DNA of 64,000 nt, from positions 186,001 to 250,000 of the forward strand of contig NZ_JACJTR010000001.1 in the NCBI RefSeq assembly GCF_014698795.1. Direction: 5' to 3'. Under the pieces are notes generated by a model. That model had not been told where the DNA came from. It made no database searches and saw only the letters and a program-made list of their open reading frames with translations. Positions 19,582-29,398 of the stretch are shown piece after piece; the stretch's first letter is position 1, and every line of letters starts with the position of its first letter. Source of the stretch: Nostoc sp. FACHB-892 (GTDB lineage Bacteria > Cyanobacteriota > Cyanobacteriia > Cyanobacteriales > Nostocaceae). The translations under genes and the position numbers were made by a program.

Positions 19582-20808
19582 ATGAGAAAATTTCTAATTT
19601 TTGCTGAACAATTAGTTACAATTACTTTTTTAATGATCTATTCAGGAACTCCATTAGATCCCTTGATGACGAATGGTTTTACCATCAAAGAAAGTGATAG
19701 ATTCATAGCTCGATTGCTTTTCACTTTGACGTATATAGTTAGCATTTCCTTAATTACTCTACGTTGGAAGAAGGTTACTTACGTCTTTAGTAGAGATAAA
19801 TTTATTTGGGTATTGCTCGGAGTTTGTGCATTTTCGAGTTTTTGGTCTTTAGATTCAGATATTACTATACGTCGTGCTATAGGTCTGGCAGGAACAATGC
19901 TCTTTGCGCTTTATTTAGCTTCACGCTACACCTTAAAAGAACAACTGAAGTTATGTGCATATATGCTTGCAATCTCAGCATTTATGTGTATCTTATTTGC
20001 TGTACTAATTCCACAGTACGGGGTTGGAAGCGCTGGAGACCCAACAGCTTGGCGAGGAATATATCCACAAAAGAATGTTCTTGGCAAGAGATTTGTACTT
20101 AGTGGAGCAATATTTTTCTTCCTTGCCATGACTAATCGAGAGAATCGCTGGGTTTCATGGCTTGGTTATGTTGCTTCTGGAATAATTGTTTTATTATCAA
20201 AATCAACAACATCTCTAGGTAATTTTATATTCATTACAGCTGCTTTTATTGCATATAATCGAATTTTAAATTTAAAGTATAAAGTAATGATACCTGTTGT
20301 AACCTTGGTGTCAACAGTTAGCATAGTTTTTTATACTTGGTTTGTCTCACAAGCTGATACAATTCTAGGATCAGTAGGTAAGGACACAACACTCACTGGA
20401 CGTTCAGAATTATGGCCTGCGGTGCTTGAGATGATTGCAAAAAAACCGTGGCTAGGATATGGCTATGGAGCATTCTGGGATAATAGTGAGTCTTCTATTG
20501 TTATACAAATGGTACAATGGGACGCTCCTAATGCTCACAATGGTTTTTTGGATCTCTGGCTAGCGTTGGGTCTACTAGGAGTTTTGGTTTTTCTAATTGG
20601 GTTCGTTATTAATTTATTAAGAGCTATATATTTAATTCGATGGAATCAAACATCTGAACATTTATGGCTTTTAGTTTATTTTACTTATATGATTCTTTCA
20701 AATCTAACTGAAACTACATTGTTAGAGCAAAATAGTCTTGAATGGATACTTTATGTATCAGCAATATTATCAAGCAAGCTTTCGACACGCGCAAATTTGC
20801 CAAAATAA
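19582..20808 (+). CDS. Wzy-like polysaccharide polymerase / O-antigen ligase family
   Basis: A 408-residue protein with about ten membrane segments and the Wzy_C/O-antigen ligase signature late in the chain: LTGRSELWPAVLEMIAKKPW, LGYGYGAFW and a large periplasmic loop ending NAHNGFLDLWLALG, whose His is characteristic of this family. In a Wzx/Wzy pathway it joins flipped repeat units into polymer at the periplasmic face. Related ExoQ-type proteins act in exopolysaccharide synthesis. Polymerase and ligase cannot be separated by sequence alone; the flippase and co-polymerase next to it favour polymerase. Confidence 0.88.
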   Translation: MRKFLIFAEQLVTITFLMIYSGTPLDPLMTNGFTIKESDRFIARLLFTLTYIVSISLITLRWKKVTYVFSRDKFIWVLLGVCAFSSFWSLDSDITIRRAIGLAGTMLFALYLASRYTLKEQLKLCAYMLAISAFMCILFAVLIPQYGVGSAGDPTAWRGIYPQKNVLGKRFVLSGAIFFFLAMTNRENRWVSWLGYVASGIIVLLSKSTTSLGNFIFITAAFIAYNRILNLKYKVMIPVVTLVSTVSIVFYTWFVSQADTILGSVGKDTTLTGRSELWPAVLEMIAKKPWLGYGYGAFWDNSESSIVIQMVQWDAPNAHNGFLDLWLALGLLGVLVFLIGFVINLLRAIYLIRWNQTSEHLWLLVYFTYMILSNLTETTLLEQNSLEWILYVSAILSSKLSTRANLPK

Positions 20809-21511
20809 AATCAAGAGGTTTACTCAATATCAGGATAATATTAGCTAGCTTGTTGATTCTGGGAAAAGTTGTCAAACTGGAACTTGTAATTATTTCATTG
20901 ATACATTAATCAAAATAGAGCAAGTATTGAAAATTTACAGTTAATGTGTATAAATAAACTAAATAGTTTTAAGATTATCATATTATTAAGTTATAGGTAT
21001 ACTACAACAGGATGATATTTACGGTTAGGAGAAGCTTTTTTTGAAGTGTTTAATTGAAAATGAGGCTTTAAATCTTTCTCTAGGGTCTAAGGTGAGAATA
21101 CGTGTTTTTCCTCTTGAGTTTGTAATGAATGCACCAGACTTTACCGATTTTGCCAAATGCTCCTAAAATCCCGATTACCGTAGACTGAAGAACTACTTGA
21201 TAGGGTAAATTAGTGTCATGGGTGAACCACAGAGAATTGATTCCCTTCTGATATAGAAGCCAAGGAGCGACGAAGAATCGAGAAGATCCTTAAGTGTTAA
21301 TATCAAGTTTCAAAACTGTTAGAGGCTGATGATAAAATTTTGCAAAGCTGGTAACTACTTTAAATTTAAGATGGAAATTAAATTTGTAACTTAGATAGTC
21401 TATACTATTGTCATATTGTCAAATCGCATCAGTCTTATCAATTGCAGTGGTTTGTGCATTCTCTAAGTCAATTTTTAGTTTCTTGCTTAAAACCTGTACT
21501 TTTAAAGATTT
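20809..21511. other. 703-bp gap between polymerase and co-polymerase genes
   Basis: AT-rich with no ORF longer than short random frames on either strand. It probably contains the promoter of the following gene. I saw no transposase remnant, HIP1 site, strong hairpin or RNA gene. Confidence 0.4.
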
Positions 21512-23740
21512 ATGTCAGAAAAATCTATGGAATCTAGAGAATCTATCGATTTAGACCTTAGTCGTTACTTATTGATATTAAAGCGATGGTGGCTACCTGC
21601 AACTGCAATATTTGCAGCTACAGTTATGCTCAGTGCCATAGCTACACAATTTATGAAGCCATCCTATGAAGCCGAAGGAAAATTATTATTTAGAGTTCCT
21701 TCTTTTAAAGTAGTAGGCTCCAATCTTTTACCAACTAATGCTGAAGGAGGAGGTACAGGAGATTTAAAATCCCTGATAGCAACTCAAAACCCTATAAACA
21801 CTCAAATAGAAGTTATTTCCTCACCTAGTATATTGCAGAAAACAATAGAGAAACTAGGGCTTCAAGATGAAGAAGGTAAAGCTTTAGAAGTAGAAAAATT
21901 ACGAAGTTCTTTGGTACTGAAAATTGTTGGCGGCACAGATGTATTGCGAATTAGCTATACCAGCCGTGACCCCGAACTATCAGCGGCAGTGGTCAACACA
22001 ATTATGAGTCTTTATTTAGAAAATGATATTTTGACAAATCGCTCTGAGGCAGCAGCAACTCGTCAATTTATTGCCAAGCAGCTTCCTAAAACTCAAGAGG
22101 CTGTTAATAATGCAGAAGTAGCGCTACGTATATTTAAACAGAAAAATCAGATAGCAGACCTATCGGAGGAGACAAGATCAGCCGTTGCAACTATTGGAAA
22201 TCTAGACAATGAGATGAATACTGTTAAGGCTCAACTTGATGAGGTAAACGCCCAAACCAATCAACTGCGTCAGAAAGTAGAGCTAAATTCTCAAGAAGCG
22301 ATCGCTGTGAGTGCCCTCAGTCAGTCACCAGCAGTACAAGGAGTTCTTACACAACTTCAAGAAACCGATCGACAGCTAGCGATTGAGCGTAGCCGTTTCT
22401 TAGATGATAACCCTGTAATTATTAACTTAGAAGCAAAGAAAGCTAGCTTAAACTCCCTCTTGCAACAGCAAATTGGTCAGACTGTTGGCAATAAAACACA
22501 AATTCCGCAAAGCTTATTGCAGATTGGAGAACTCAGACAAAACCTGATCCAAAATTTTCTACAATCAGAAGTACAGCGGTTTGGTTTAGCTAAAAGACTC
22601 TCCTCTCTATATAATTCCCGTTCTACCTACGAGCAGCGAGTGAAAATCATACCCCAGTTAGCACAAAATCAGCGGGAGTTAGAACGGAAAGTTGAAGTTG
22701 CAGAATCCACATATCAAACTCTTTTGAAAAAGGTTCAAGAATTACAGTTAGTTGAGAATACAAATACAGCTAGTTCACGGATTATTGCTCTGGCTTCAGC
22801 GCCAAATAAACCAGTAGCAGGCAAAAAAGTTATTATTTTATTGCTAGGAGTGATGTTCGGTTTATTTTTGGCTGCTACAAGTGTTCTCCTCCTAAGCATG
22901 AGAGATAGATCTTTGAAAACACTTAAGGAAGTCAGAGATGTATTTAGATATACATTGCTGGGAATTGTTCCTTTGTCTGTTAAAAAGGTTCGCTCCCGTT
23001 ATTCAAATGTAGAATCAATCAATCCAAAAATTGCTGTCAGAGATACGCCTTACTCTTTAACTAGCGAAATGTACCGAATGATTCAAGCCAATCTGAAGTT
23101 CCTAAGTTCAGATAAAGTGCTCAAAACTATCGTGGTAACTAGCGCAGTTCCTAAAGAAGGCAAGTCTACAGTTTCAGCTAATTTGGCAGCAGCGATCGCT
23201 CAACTAGGGCGTAAAGTTTTATTAATTGATGCAGATATGCGAGTTCCTTCTCAGCATCATCTTTGGCAGCTAACCAATGCAGTTGGTTTGAGTGAGGTTC
23301 TTGTAGGCCAAGCTGAATTTGACGTTACTGTATCTAAGGTAATGGATAATCTTGATGTCTTAACTGCTGGGGTTAGACCTCCTAACCCGCTTGCTTTGCT
23401 TGACTCAAAACGGATGGCATCATTAATTGAAAATTTTGCATCTCAAGATAACTATGATTTTGTAATTATTGATGCCCCTCCCCTCCTTTTGGCAGCTGAT
23501 GCTTTGACTTTAAGCCAAATGACTGATGGGATTTTGTTAGTAGCTCGACCTGGAGTAATTGATTCTAACAGTGCTAACGCTGCTCAAGAGATGTTAGAAA
23601 GATCCAATTACAACGTACTAGGCTTGGTTGTGAATGGAATCATTGATAAAAACGAATCTAGTAGTTATTTATATCACGATCATGAATACTTTAAACCAAC
23701 AAAATTGACAAAAGAGTTTCAGAGGCTTGCAAGAAAATAA
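21512..23740 (+). CDS. Wzc-like polysaccharide co-polymerase / BY-kinase
   Basis: A 742-residue chain-length regulator and tyrosine autokinase. A Wzz domain begins at the N-terminus (DLSRYLLILKRWW) with TM1 at ~28-46. A long coiled periplasmic region follows (to ~430), with TM2 at ~437-463. The cytoplasmic kinase has Walker A SAVPKEGKST near 546, Walker A' VLLIDADMR and Walker B FVIIDAPP. The tail has a small tyrosine group (SSYLYHDHEYF) rather than the long cluster of E. coli Wzc. It should control polymer length and couple polymerase to the outer-membrane exporter at 26265-27740. The first HIP1 site after the 8.5-kb desert is inside this gene at 22299. Confidence 0.93.
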   Translation: MSEKSMESRESIDLDLSRYLLILKRWWLPATAIFAATVMLSAIATQFMKPSYEAEGKLLFRVPSFKVVGSNLLPTNAEGGGTGDLKSLIATQNPINTQIEVISSPSILQKTIEKLGLQDEEGKALEVEKLRSSLVLKIVGGTDVLRISYTSRDPELSAAVVNTIMSLYLENDILTNRSEAAATRQFIAKQLPKTQEAVNNAEVALRIFKQKNQIADLSEETRSAVATIGNLDNEMNTVKAQLDEVNAQTNQLRQKVELNSQEAIAVSALSQSPAVQGVLTQLQETDRQLAIERSRFLDDNPVIINLEAKKASLNSLLQQQIGQTVGNKTQIPQSLLQIGELRQNLIQNFLQSEVQRFGLAKRLSSLYNSRSTYEQRVKIIPQLAQNQRELERKVEVAESTYQTLLKKVQELQLVENTNTASSRIIALASAPNKPVAGKKVIILLLGVMFGLFLAATSVLLLSMRDRSLKTLKEVRDVFRYTLLGIVPLSVKKVRSRYSNVESINPKIAVRDTPYSLTSEMYRMIQANLKFLSSDKVLKTIVVTSAVPKEGKSTVSANLAAAIAQLGRKVLLIDADMRVPSQHHLWQLTNAVGLSEVLVGQAEFDVTVSKVMDNLDVLTAGVRPPNPLALLDSKRMASLIENFASQDNYDFVIIDAPPLLLAADALTLSQMTDGILLVARPGVIDSNSANAAQEMLERSNYNVLGLVVNGIIDKNESSSYLYHDHEYFKPTKLTKEFQRLARK

Positions 23741-24085
23741 AACCTTCAAAGGTTAAGGGCTACTCCAATACATACTAATGAACCAATATCCTGATTCATG
23801 TGACAGTTTGAGATGGGGAATGTAGGTTAAAAATTACAGTTCGTTCGCCCATCTTAATTCTTATTAGCGTTAGGAAAAATCAGGAATCTAGTTTTGATCA
23901 GGGATTAAATATACAAAATGCATTGCCGTATAAGCAACAGCTAAGTTACAGCTAAGTTTAGGAAGAAAATACCTATGCATTAGTGTAGCCTAATGTAGCT
24001 ATATAACTATCTTTGCAAACGCTGAAGCCTTGATTATTTGCTGAATCCCCCGAATTCAATTCGGGGGATTCAGCAAATAACTCTA
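23741..24085. other. Gap between convergent genes, holding a perfect palindrome
   Basis: 345 bp with no coding potential. The notable content is the 47-bp palindrome at 24034-24080, listed separately. Confidence 0.5.
24034..24080. terminator. 47-bp perfect palindrome, possible bidirectional terminator
   Basis: Two 23-bp arms around a single central C at 24057 pair without mismatch; each arm has TTATTTGCTGAATCCCCC at its outer side. It begins 293 bp after the co-polymerase stop and ends 5 bp before the stop codon of the minus-strand beta-helix gene. There is no T-run on either side, so a classical intrinsic terminator is uncertain. A mobile palindromic repeat or mRNA-stabilising hairpin is also possible. 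Confidence 0.6.
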
Positions 24086-25489
24086 CTACCGAATTTCGTG
24101 TGCCCCTCGATCAGGTCGTGAACCCTTCATGCGAGAGTCGCCTGTAAAATCGGTTTCCACACTATTGAATCTCATACCACTATTAATTGCCGGACTTGTC
24201 GATTTCAATCTAAAATTACCATCTGAGGGATTGATAAACTGGGGATTTGCAGTCATATCATTAGAGCCGGAACCATCGATCGAGGAACTATTGGCGTTGA
24301 GGTTGTAGTCAAACTTAACATTTTTACCACCGAATCTTGCGTTTATCGGTTGCCCACGCTCAGAATAAAGGATGTTATTTAGAACGTTGATATCATTTGA
24401 AGCATTAACCGAGATTTGCCCGTATGAAATTCCTGGACTCTGGCTATTCATATAACTAGTGTTGTGGACAATATCGATATTCTCACTTTGAAATGTGTGA
24501 ATACCGCCACCACCATTTTTATATGTGATGTTATTGGCAATCAAAGTGCGTCCTCGATACGCACTAAGTTTTGATCCCTTTTGCTTATTCATTCCACGAT
24601 CAACAATAATGCCATTACCGTCTTGGATTTTGCCAGTAGTAATCCAGGGAATGTACATTCGATTGTTGTAGACCCTATTTCTGGTCACAAACATCTTGTA
24701 GTTTTGCTTGTTGTCAGAATTCCAATTGTTGAGCAGTGAAATACCACTACAGCCATAAACTGAGTACCAGGCATTATTGAACACCTCGTTATTATCTATT
24801 GTTAGATAATCTGATTCAATACCTACAATGCCTGCACCTCCACAATTATGTACTTTATTGTTGAGAACACGTATATGGTGGGAGCGACGATTTTGTCCTC
24901 CTTCTATGGTGATGCAATTTCCACTGGTTTTCGGGTTTGATTTGTTATACTTCTGACTCAACGCATAACTACGGGTAATATTGCCATTGTTCCCTACTAC
25001 TTCCAGCCCGTTCACTTCAATATATGATGCTCCATTGTGAATCCAAATTCCATGCCATCCATTGTGCTTAAGTTTCGGCTTATGCCCAGGATATGCTTTA
25101 TATTTAATCCATGCATTGGACTTTCCAGAGCGTCTAATATCAACTACCGTTCCAGTTGGGTGTGCATTCCTGTATACCCCGTCCATGATGAGTACCGTGT
25201 CCCCAGGGTTAGTTAGGTCTGCCGCCCTTTGAATTGTCCTAAAAGCGGATGAGGTAGTGAGTCCGCTTTTTTTATCGCTTCCGGTACCACTAACATAGTA
25301 CGTTGTTCCATTTGAAACAGCACTGATCAGCTTGCGGCTAGGTAATGAGATTTGCTGCTCAGTGGATGACTGACGTACATCTTGAACTAAAGACTCTGTT
25401 ATTTTCTCTACTTGAACCACACCTGTTATTGCCCAGGGAAGTACAAGAGATGCGCTCAAACTGAGAAAACCTAAACCATGAATCATCAT
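24086..25489 (-). CDS. Secreted right-handed parallel beta-helix protein
   Basis: A 467-residue protein with a hydrophobic N-terminus suited to Sec export (LGFLSLSASLVLPWAITGVV). From ~70 it follows the polysaccharide lyase/NosD-like pattern: TYYVSGTGSDKKSGLTTSSAF, FRTIQRAADLTNPGDTVLI, GVYRN, then Asn-rich coils (VLNNKVHNCGGAGI, IDNNEVFNN, IANNITYKNGGGGI). It closes with FRLKSTSPAINSG and DRGAHEIR, as in many such extracellular proteins. It sits between the Wzc-like and Wza-like genes, so a role on the exported polymer, as lyase, epimerase or binder, is plausible but inferred. It is a paralogue of the truncated RTX protein at 1-1110. Confidence 0.88.
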   Translation of the reverse strand: MMIHGLGFLSLSASLVLPWAITGVVQVEKITESLVQDVRQSSTEQQISLPSRKLISAVSNGTTYYVSGTGSDKKSGLTTSSAFRTIQRAADLTNPGDTVLIMDGVYRNAHPTGTVVDIRRSGKSNAWIKYKAYPGHKPKLKHNGWHGIWIHNGASYIEVNGLEVVGNNGNITRSYALSQKYNKSNPKTSGNCITIEGGQNRRSHHIRVLNNKVHNCGGAGIVGIESDYLTIDNNEVFNNAWYSVYGCSGISLLNNWNSDNKQNYKMFVTRNRVYNNRMYIPWITTGKIQDGNGIIVDRGMNKQKGSKLSAYRGRTLIANNITYKNGGGGIHTFQSENIDIVHNTSYMNSQSPGISYGQISVNASNDINVLNNILYSERGQPINARFGGKNVKFDYNLNANSSSIDGSGSNDMTANPQFINPSDGNFRLKSTSPAINSGMRFNSVETDFTGDSRMKGSRPDRGAHEIR

Positions 25490-26264
25490 AGGGAAAATAG
25501 GGTATGTTGCAAAAACTGATTCGTCAACGGTCTGTAACTCTAGCCTTAGTCAGTAACTCAGTATTGGATATAGCGTCTAACTGCCATTTTGTAAGTTTAT
25601 ACACCGTTTCTCAGGTTCCAACCTGAGAATTTACACGGAAATAAGGCTGAAAAGCCTTTTTGGCTTGTCTTCCAAAAAATAGTAACTTCTAGTAAAAGTA
25701 CTGGAGGAAAATAGTTAGTATCCAGAGTTACCCCTTTAATGGACACCAAGCAACCGTACAAATGGCGTCATTTCCAATTCGACATCATTCTACTGTGTAT
25801 ACGTGGTATCTGTGGTTAAGATAGTATATCTGTTATCAGTTAGTTAATATACTTAAATAATTCTTATAATAATCAATAAATAAACAAAAGTAAGGTATGA
25901 TTTTGGTTTTACTGCTTTTAGATTCTAAAATATTCTCATTACCATAAAAAAGCAGATTCACTAAAACAAGGTTAAAAAAAGCCTATCAATAACAGATTAG
26001 GAGTTTTCAGTTAAATCTTTAAGTTTATATATTTGTCAATGAGTAATACTACTTGAAAATATCCTAAAATGGTGATAGAAAATACGGTTTTCAAGGAAGC
26101 GATCGCAAAAGTCAAGCCACTTCTGTACTCTAGTCTTGTCTTATTCTGTGTTTGAAGCGGTGCGTAGCTTGCTTGTCTGACTATGGACCCTTGACTCATA
26201 CATAGTGCAATTTTGGGGACGAAGAGGGTTGAGCAACGTCCCCTATTTACATCCGCAATTTAAA
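25490..26264. other. 775-bp gap upstream of the beta-helix gene
   Basis: AT-rich. It holds two hairpins: TCTCAGGTT/AACCTGAGA (25609-25617 and 25620-25628, 2-nt loop) and AAGGCT-GAAA-AGCCTT followed by TT (25643-25660). GGGGACG (26215-26221) and CGTCCCC (26237-26243) pair just downstream of the export gene stop. A 62-codon minus-strand frame at 26011-26199 has no supporting features. Confidence 0.45.
25643..25660 (+). terminator. Short GAAA-loop hairpin followed by T residues
   Basis: AAGGCT and AGCCTT pair around a GAAA tetraloop, and five T residues continue on the plus strand. The form resembles an intrinsic terminator, but no plus-strand gene lies directly upstream, so its role is unclear. 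Confidence 0.35.
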
Positions 26265-27740
26265 CTAAAGTCCGAACAACCTAAAAATATTAAAAATAAC
26301 ACCTAGAGGCCCAGTTATGGTGTTTGTGGTATCACCAGTTTTAGCTAAACCAGATCGATTGACTACCACAACATCATTATTACGGAGTATAGGATTAGTT
26401 TGCTCATTAATCCCAGCAGAGAAGTCCACTTTTACTATACGTTTAGTGACAGAACCATTAGGGTTGAGGCGAATCAAATCAACAGCATCACTACTAGCTC
26501 TGGCATCATTAAATCCTCCAGCAGCGAGTATAGCTTGATTTAAAGAGCTATTTGGCTGAACCTCTGTTAACCCTGGGTTTTTAACTTCGCCTACCACACC
26601 AACTTGAATGCGTGCAGGAGACAAAGTAGTGGTAGCTAATTGAGTGGCTTCTGCGGGGTTGATTTCAGTTGCCGTTGGAATAACAATCGTATCTCCATCT
26701 TGCACGATGATGTCTTGATTGGCATCACCACTCTGCAATAGTTGCCAAAGATTAATATCTATAGCTTGTTCTGAGCCAGTTCTTGTAGCTCGGCGTAGCT
26801 TGAGATTACGAACATCAGCCTGTGCTGTAATTCCGCCAGCGAGTTGAATAACTCGTGTCACATTTGGTAGACCATTGGGATTGGTAGTACCACTGTTAGT
26901 AGTAGCGGTTGCGCCACCCTGTGCATCTGTGCTGGCTGGGGTAACAAGATACGAACCTGGACGGTTAACTTCACCAATAATTGTTACCGTGCGAGGTGTG
27001 GTTTGGCTAGCGGCAAAGTTAGATGCAAATATATTGCGGGATTTTGCCACGTTGAAGTTGCTTGCAGTTGGCACAACTATGGTATCTCCATCCCGCAAGG
27101 TAATATCCTGTGATAACCTGCCCGTTTGGATGAGTTCCTCCAAATTAACGGTAACGGCTTGCTCTGAAGCACGTCCTACTTTACGCCGTAATTGAACTTG
27201 AGTCACATCCGCAGCCAGGGTTACACCTTGTGCTGTTGTCAGTGCGGCTAAGACAGTGGGGTATTGTACGCCTGGATTGTCTCCCGCGCCTCCGCTCAAG
27301 TTTAAGGTGTAAGCCCCTGGACGTGTCACCTCTCCGGCAACGAAAACATTGATGGGACGGGGCGATAACAAATTGACTGAGATTAAGGGACGTTTGAGGA
27401 AGCGAGAGTATCTTCTGGCAATTTCGTCAGCAGCCTGTTCAGTTGTTAAACCAAGGACTGACACACTGCCAATTAAAGGTAAGTTGATGGCTCCACCTGG
27501 GGGAATTTGGTACTCGCCTGTATATTCAGGTACTTCAAATACATTTACACGGATGCGATCGCCGCCTCCTAATGAATAATTAGTATCTATTTGTGTTGGC
27601 GTGATTGGTGGTTGTGTAGTTGCTGGTAATGGTTGTCCCTGGGCTAGACTGGCGGATGGTACAGCGGCATTGACAGCAGTTAACAAAGCCACACCCACAA
27701 CAGGCTGAGTTAGGAATTTAAACAAAGTAGTGTTAAGCAT
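26265..27740 (-). CDS. Wza-like polysaccharide export protein (SLBB domains)
   Basis: A 491-residue outer-membrane polysaccharide export protein. A signal peptide (VVGVALLTAVNAAVPSASLAQ) ends near residue 34; there is no lipobox Cys, unlike E. coli Wza. The poly_export domain follows (YSLGGGDRIRVNVFEVPEY, PPGGAINLPLIGSV), then three SLBB-type domains, each opening with a VxGEVxxPG motif (VAGEVTRPGAY, IIGEVNRPGSY, VVGEVKNPGL). It likely forms or contacts the channel exporting the polymer made by the Wzx/Wzy genes upstream, partnering the Wzc-like protein. It lies on the opposite strand, separated from them by the beta-helix gene. Confidence 0.92.
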   Translation of the reverse strand: MLNTTLFKFLTQPVVGVALLTAVNAAVPSASLAQGQPLPATTQPPITPTQIDTNYSLGGGDRIRVNVFEVPEYTGEYQIPPGGAINLPLIGSVSVLGLTTEQAADEIARRYSRFLKRPLISVNLLSPRPINVFVAGEVTRPGAYTLNLSGGAGDNPGVQYPTVLAALTTAQGVTLAADVTQVQLRRKVGRASEQAVTVNLEELIQTGRLSQDITLRDGDTIVVPTASNFNVAKSRNIFASNFAASQTTPRTVTIIGEVNRPGSYLVTPASTDAQGGATATTNSGTTNPNGLPNVTRVIQLAGGITAQADVRNLKLRRATRTGSEQAIDINLWQLLQSGDANQDIIVQDGDTIVIPTATEINPAEATQLATTTLSPARIQVGVVGEVKNPGLTEVQPNSSLNQAILAAGGFNDARASSDAVDLIRLNPNGSVTKRIVKVDFSAGINEQTNPILRNNDVVVVNRSGLAKTGDTTNTITGPLGVIFNIFRLFGL

Positions 27741-28240
27741 ATTTACCTGAGATTCTGAAAGTACGATTAATAAAGTATTGTCTAAACATTTTTATTTTGA
27801 CTATACCTAAGTATTCAAGTTCCCCGACACTCTTATTTTCCTCGAAAACTGTCATTTTCCGGAGTAAATTTGTCTATTGAATTTGAATTTTTAGTGAATT
27901 TAATTTAAAGTTAAGCCAACTTGAATACAGGAATTATCAAAAAATATTAGAACTTACGCAAATAAACACAGCTTATACAAGAAATTCTCTGTTAAACAAT
28001 AAAGTACTTACGAATAAAATGTTCTTGTCAAAGTCAATTTGATAACATTTAAACTATGAGTTTAAATCTGCGATGGTTAAAAAAATTATGAACAATTCCA
28101 TTAAATAAATACAAATAACCTAGAAAAGAGATTGGAATTTGATTTTTTGTGGGTTGGCTTGACAAAGATAAACTCGAAAAACCAGAAGTTTTGAGTTTTA
28201 TTCCTCAAGTCAACCCAAAATTGGCTATTTAGCAACAAGA
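27741..28240. other. 500-bp gap between export protein and ABC ATPase genes
   Basis: AT-rich, with no ORF. It contains the export-gene promoter region and, at 28151-28216, a long imperfect hairpin described separately. Confidence 0.45.
28151..28216. repeat. Long imperfect hairpin downstream of ABC ATPase gene
   Basis: GGGTTGGCTTGA (28151-28162) pairs with TCAAGTCAACCC (28205-28216) with one mismatch. Inside it, AAACTCGAAAA pairs with TTTTGAGTTT with one bulge. It sits just beyond the minus-strand ATPase stop; there is no T-run, so termination is uncertain. Confidence 0.5.
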
Positions 28241-29224
28241 TTAATTAAACGAGTTATTTTTTCTTTGGATTTGTTGAATAAAAAACTCTTCTAGTGAATA
28301 ACGCGACAAGTTCATGGCAATAATTTTACCCTCCATAAGACGAAGACTGGCGAGAAAATCATAATAATCGTCTTGTAGTGTACCTTGCCAGGAACCATCA
28401 GGTTCAAATTTTAGAGTGGGTATCCATTTTTTGAGAATTTCCCAGTCACCACCTTGACCTTTTACATGATATGTGTCGTTTTTACCTAAGAGTTCACTGA
28501 GGGAACCAGAGCAAATTAATTCTCCTTGAGCGAGGATGGCAATGCGATCGCAAATCTGTTCTACTTCACTAAGAACGTGGCTGTTGAAAAAAATCGTCTT
28601 ACCAGCAGCTTTTAGCGCCAGAATAATTTCCCGCATTTGGTAGCGTCCCACAGGATCAAGGCCAGACATCGGTTCATCCAGAAAAACCAAATCTGGCTCG
28701 TTAATTAGCGCCTGTGCCATACCAACACGCTGTAGCATTCCTTTAGAATAACGGCGCAGCAGCTTTTTGCGGGCATCAGCTTGGGATAAACCCACTAATT
28801 CCAACAGTTGGGGAATGCGTTGGCGTTGAACACTTTGGGGAATTTGGAATAGCCCAGCAGCTAGCTGCAAAAATTCCCAGCCAGTGAGATAGTCATATAA
28901 ATAGGGATTTTCCGGCAGATAGCCGATATGTTGCTTAACAGTGCGATCGCCTATTGGCTTACCCAATAATAATCCCTGTCCAGAGCTAGGACGAATAATT
29001 CCCAGCAACAATTTTAAAAGGGTTGTTTTCCCAGCACCGTTTGGCCCTAGCAACCCAAAGGTTTCGCCTTTGTAAACTGTTAAAGAACAGTTTTTCAGAG
29101 ATACGACTTTTTGATTTAGCCAAAAACCAGTGCGATAGACTTTTCGTAACTCAGAAGTCAGAACTACTGGCGCAGTGTCTGCCGTATTGAGTTGAGAATC
29201 AGGGTCATCTGCAACAGACTTCAT
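28241..29224 (-). CDS. ABC-2 type transporter ATP-binding protein
   Basis: A 327-residue ABC ATPase. Walker A is GPNGAGKTT near residue 60, then a Q-loop region (IGYLPENPYLYDYLTG), the signature SKGMLQRVGMAQAL in place of LSGGQ, Walker B DLVFLDEPMSGLDP and a switch His in FNSHVLSEVE. A C-terminal ~90-residue extension is typical of ABC-2 exporter subunits. No permease gene is adjacent, so its membrane partner is elsewhere and the substrate is unknown. The gene ends beside the hairpin at 28151-28216. Confidence 0.92.
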   Translation of the reverse strand: MKSVADDPDSQLNTADTAPVVLTSELRKVYRTGFWLNQKVVSLKNCSLTVYKGETFGLLGPNGAGKTTLLKLLLGIIRPSSGQGLLLGKPIGDRTVKQHIGYLPENPYLYDYLTGWEFLQLAAGLFQIPQSVQRQRIPQLLELVGLSQADARKKLLRRYSKGMLQRVGMAQALINEPDLVFLDEPMSGLDPVGRYQMREIILALKAAGKTIFFNSHVLSEVEQICDRIAILAQGELICSGSLSELLGKNDTYHVKGQGGDWEILKKWIPTLKFEPDGSWQGTLQDDYYDFLASLRLMEGKIIAMNLSRYSLEEFFIQQIQRKNNSFN

Positions 29225-29324
29225 CTCGGTTCAATTACTAATTACCAGCTTGGTATTAATTACAGGTTACCCGGTAGCCTGATAATAACCATCACCGAGC
29301 AGTGTGTCAATTATTGCAGACTGG

Positions 29325-29395
29325 GGAATGGGGACTGGGAATTAGAGACTGGGGAGAATAACTACCGCCCCATGCTCAATGCCCCCATTTGACTC
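29325..29395. repeat. Degenerate heptamer repeats between ABC ATPase and hisB
   Basis: Runs of GGGGAATGGGGACTGGGAATTAG type and then CCCATGCTCAATGCCCCCAT. They belong to the same families as the arrays at 4.4, 48.2 and 61.2 kb. Confidence 0.5.
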
Positions 29396-29398
29396 CTT

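Noticed and set aside
26011..26199. 62-codon minus-strand frame near the export gene
   Set aside because: No ribosome binding site, no recognisable motif and AT-driven composition; likely chance.
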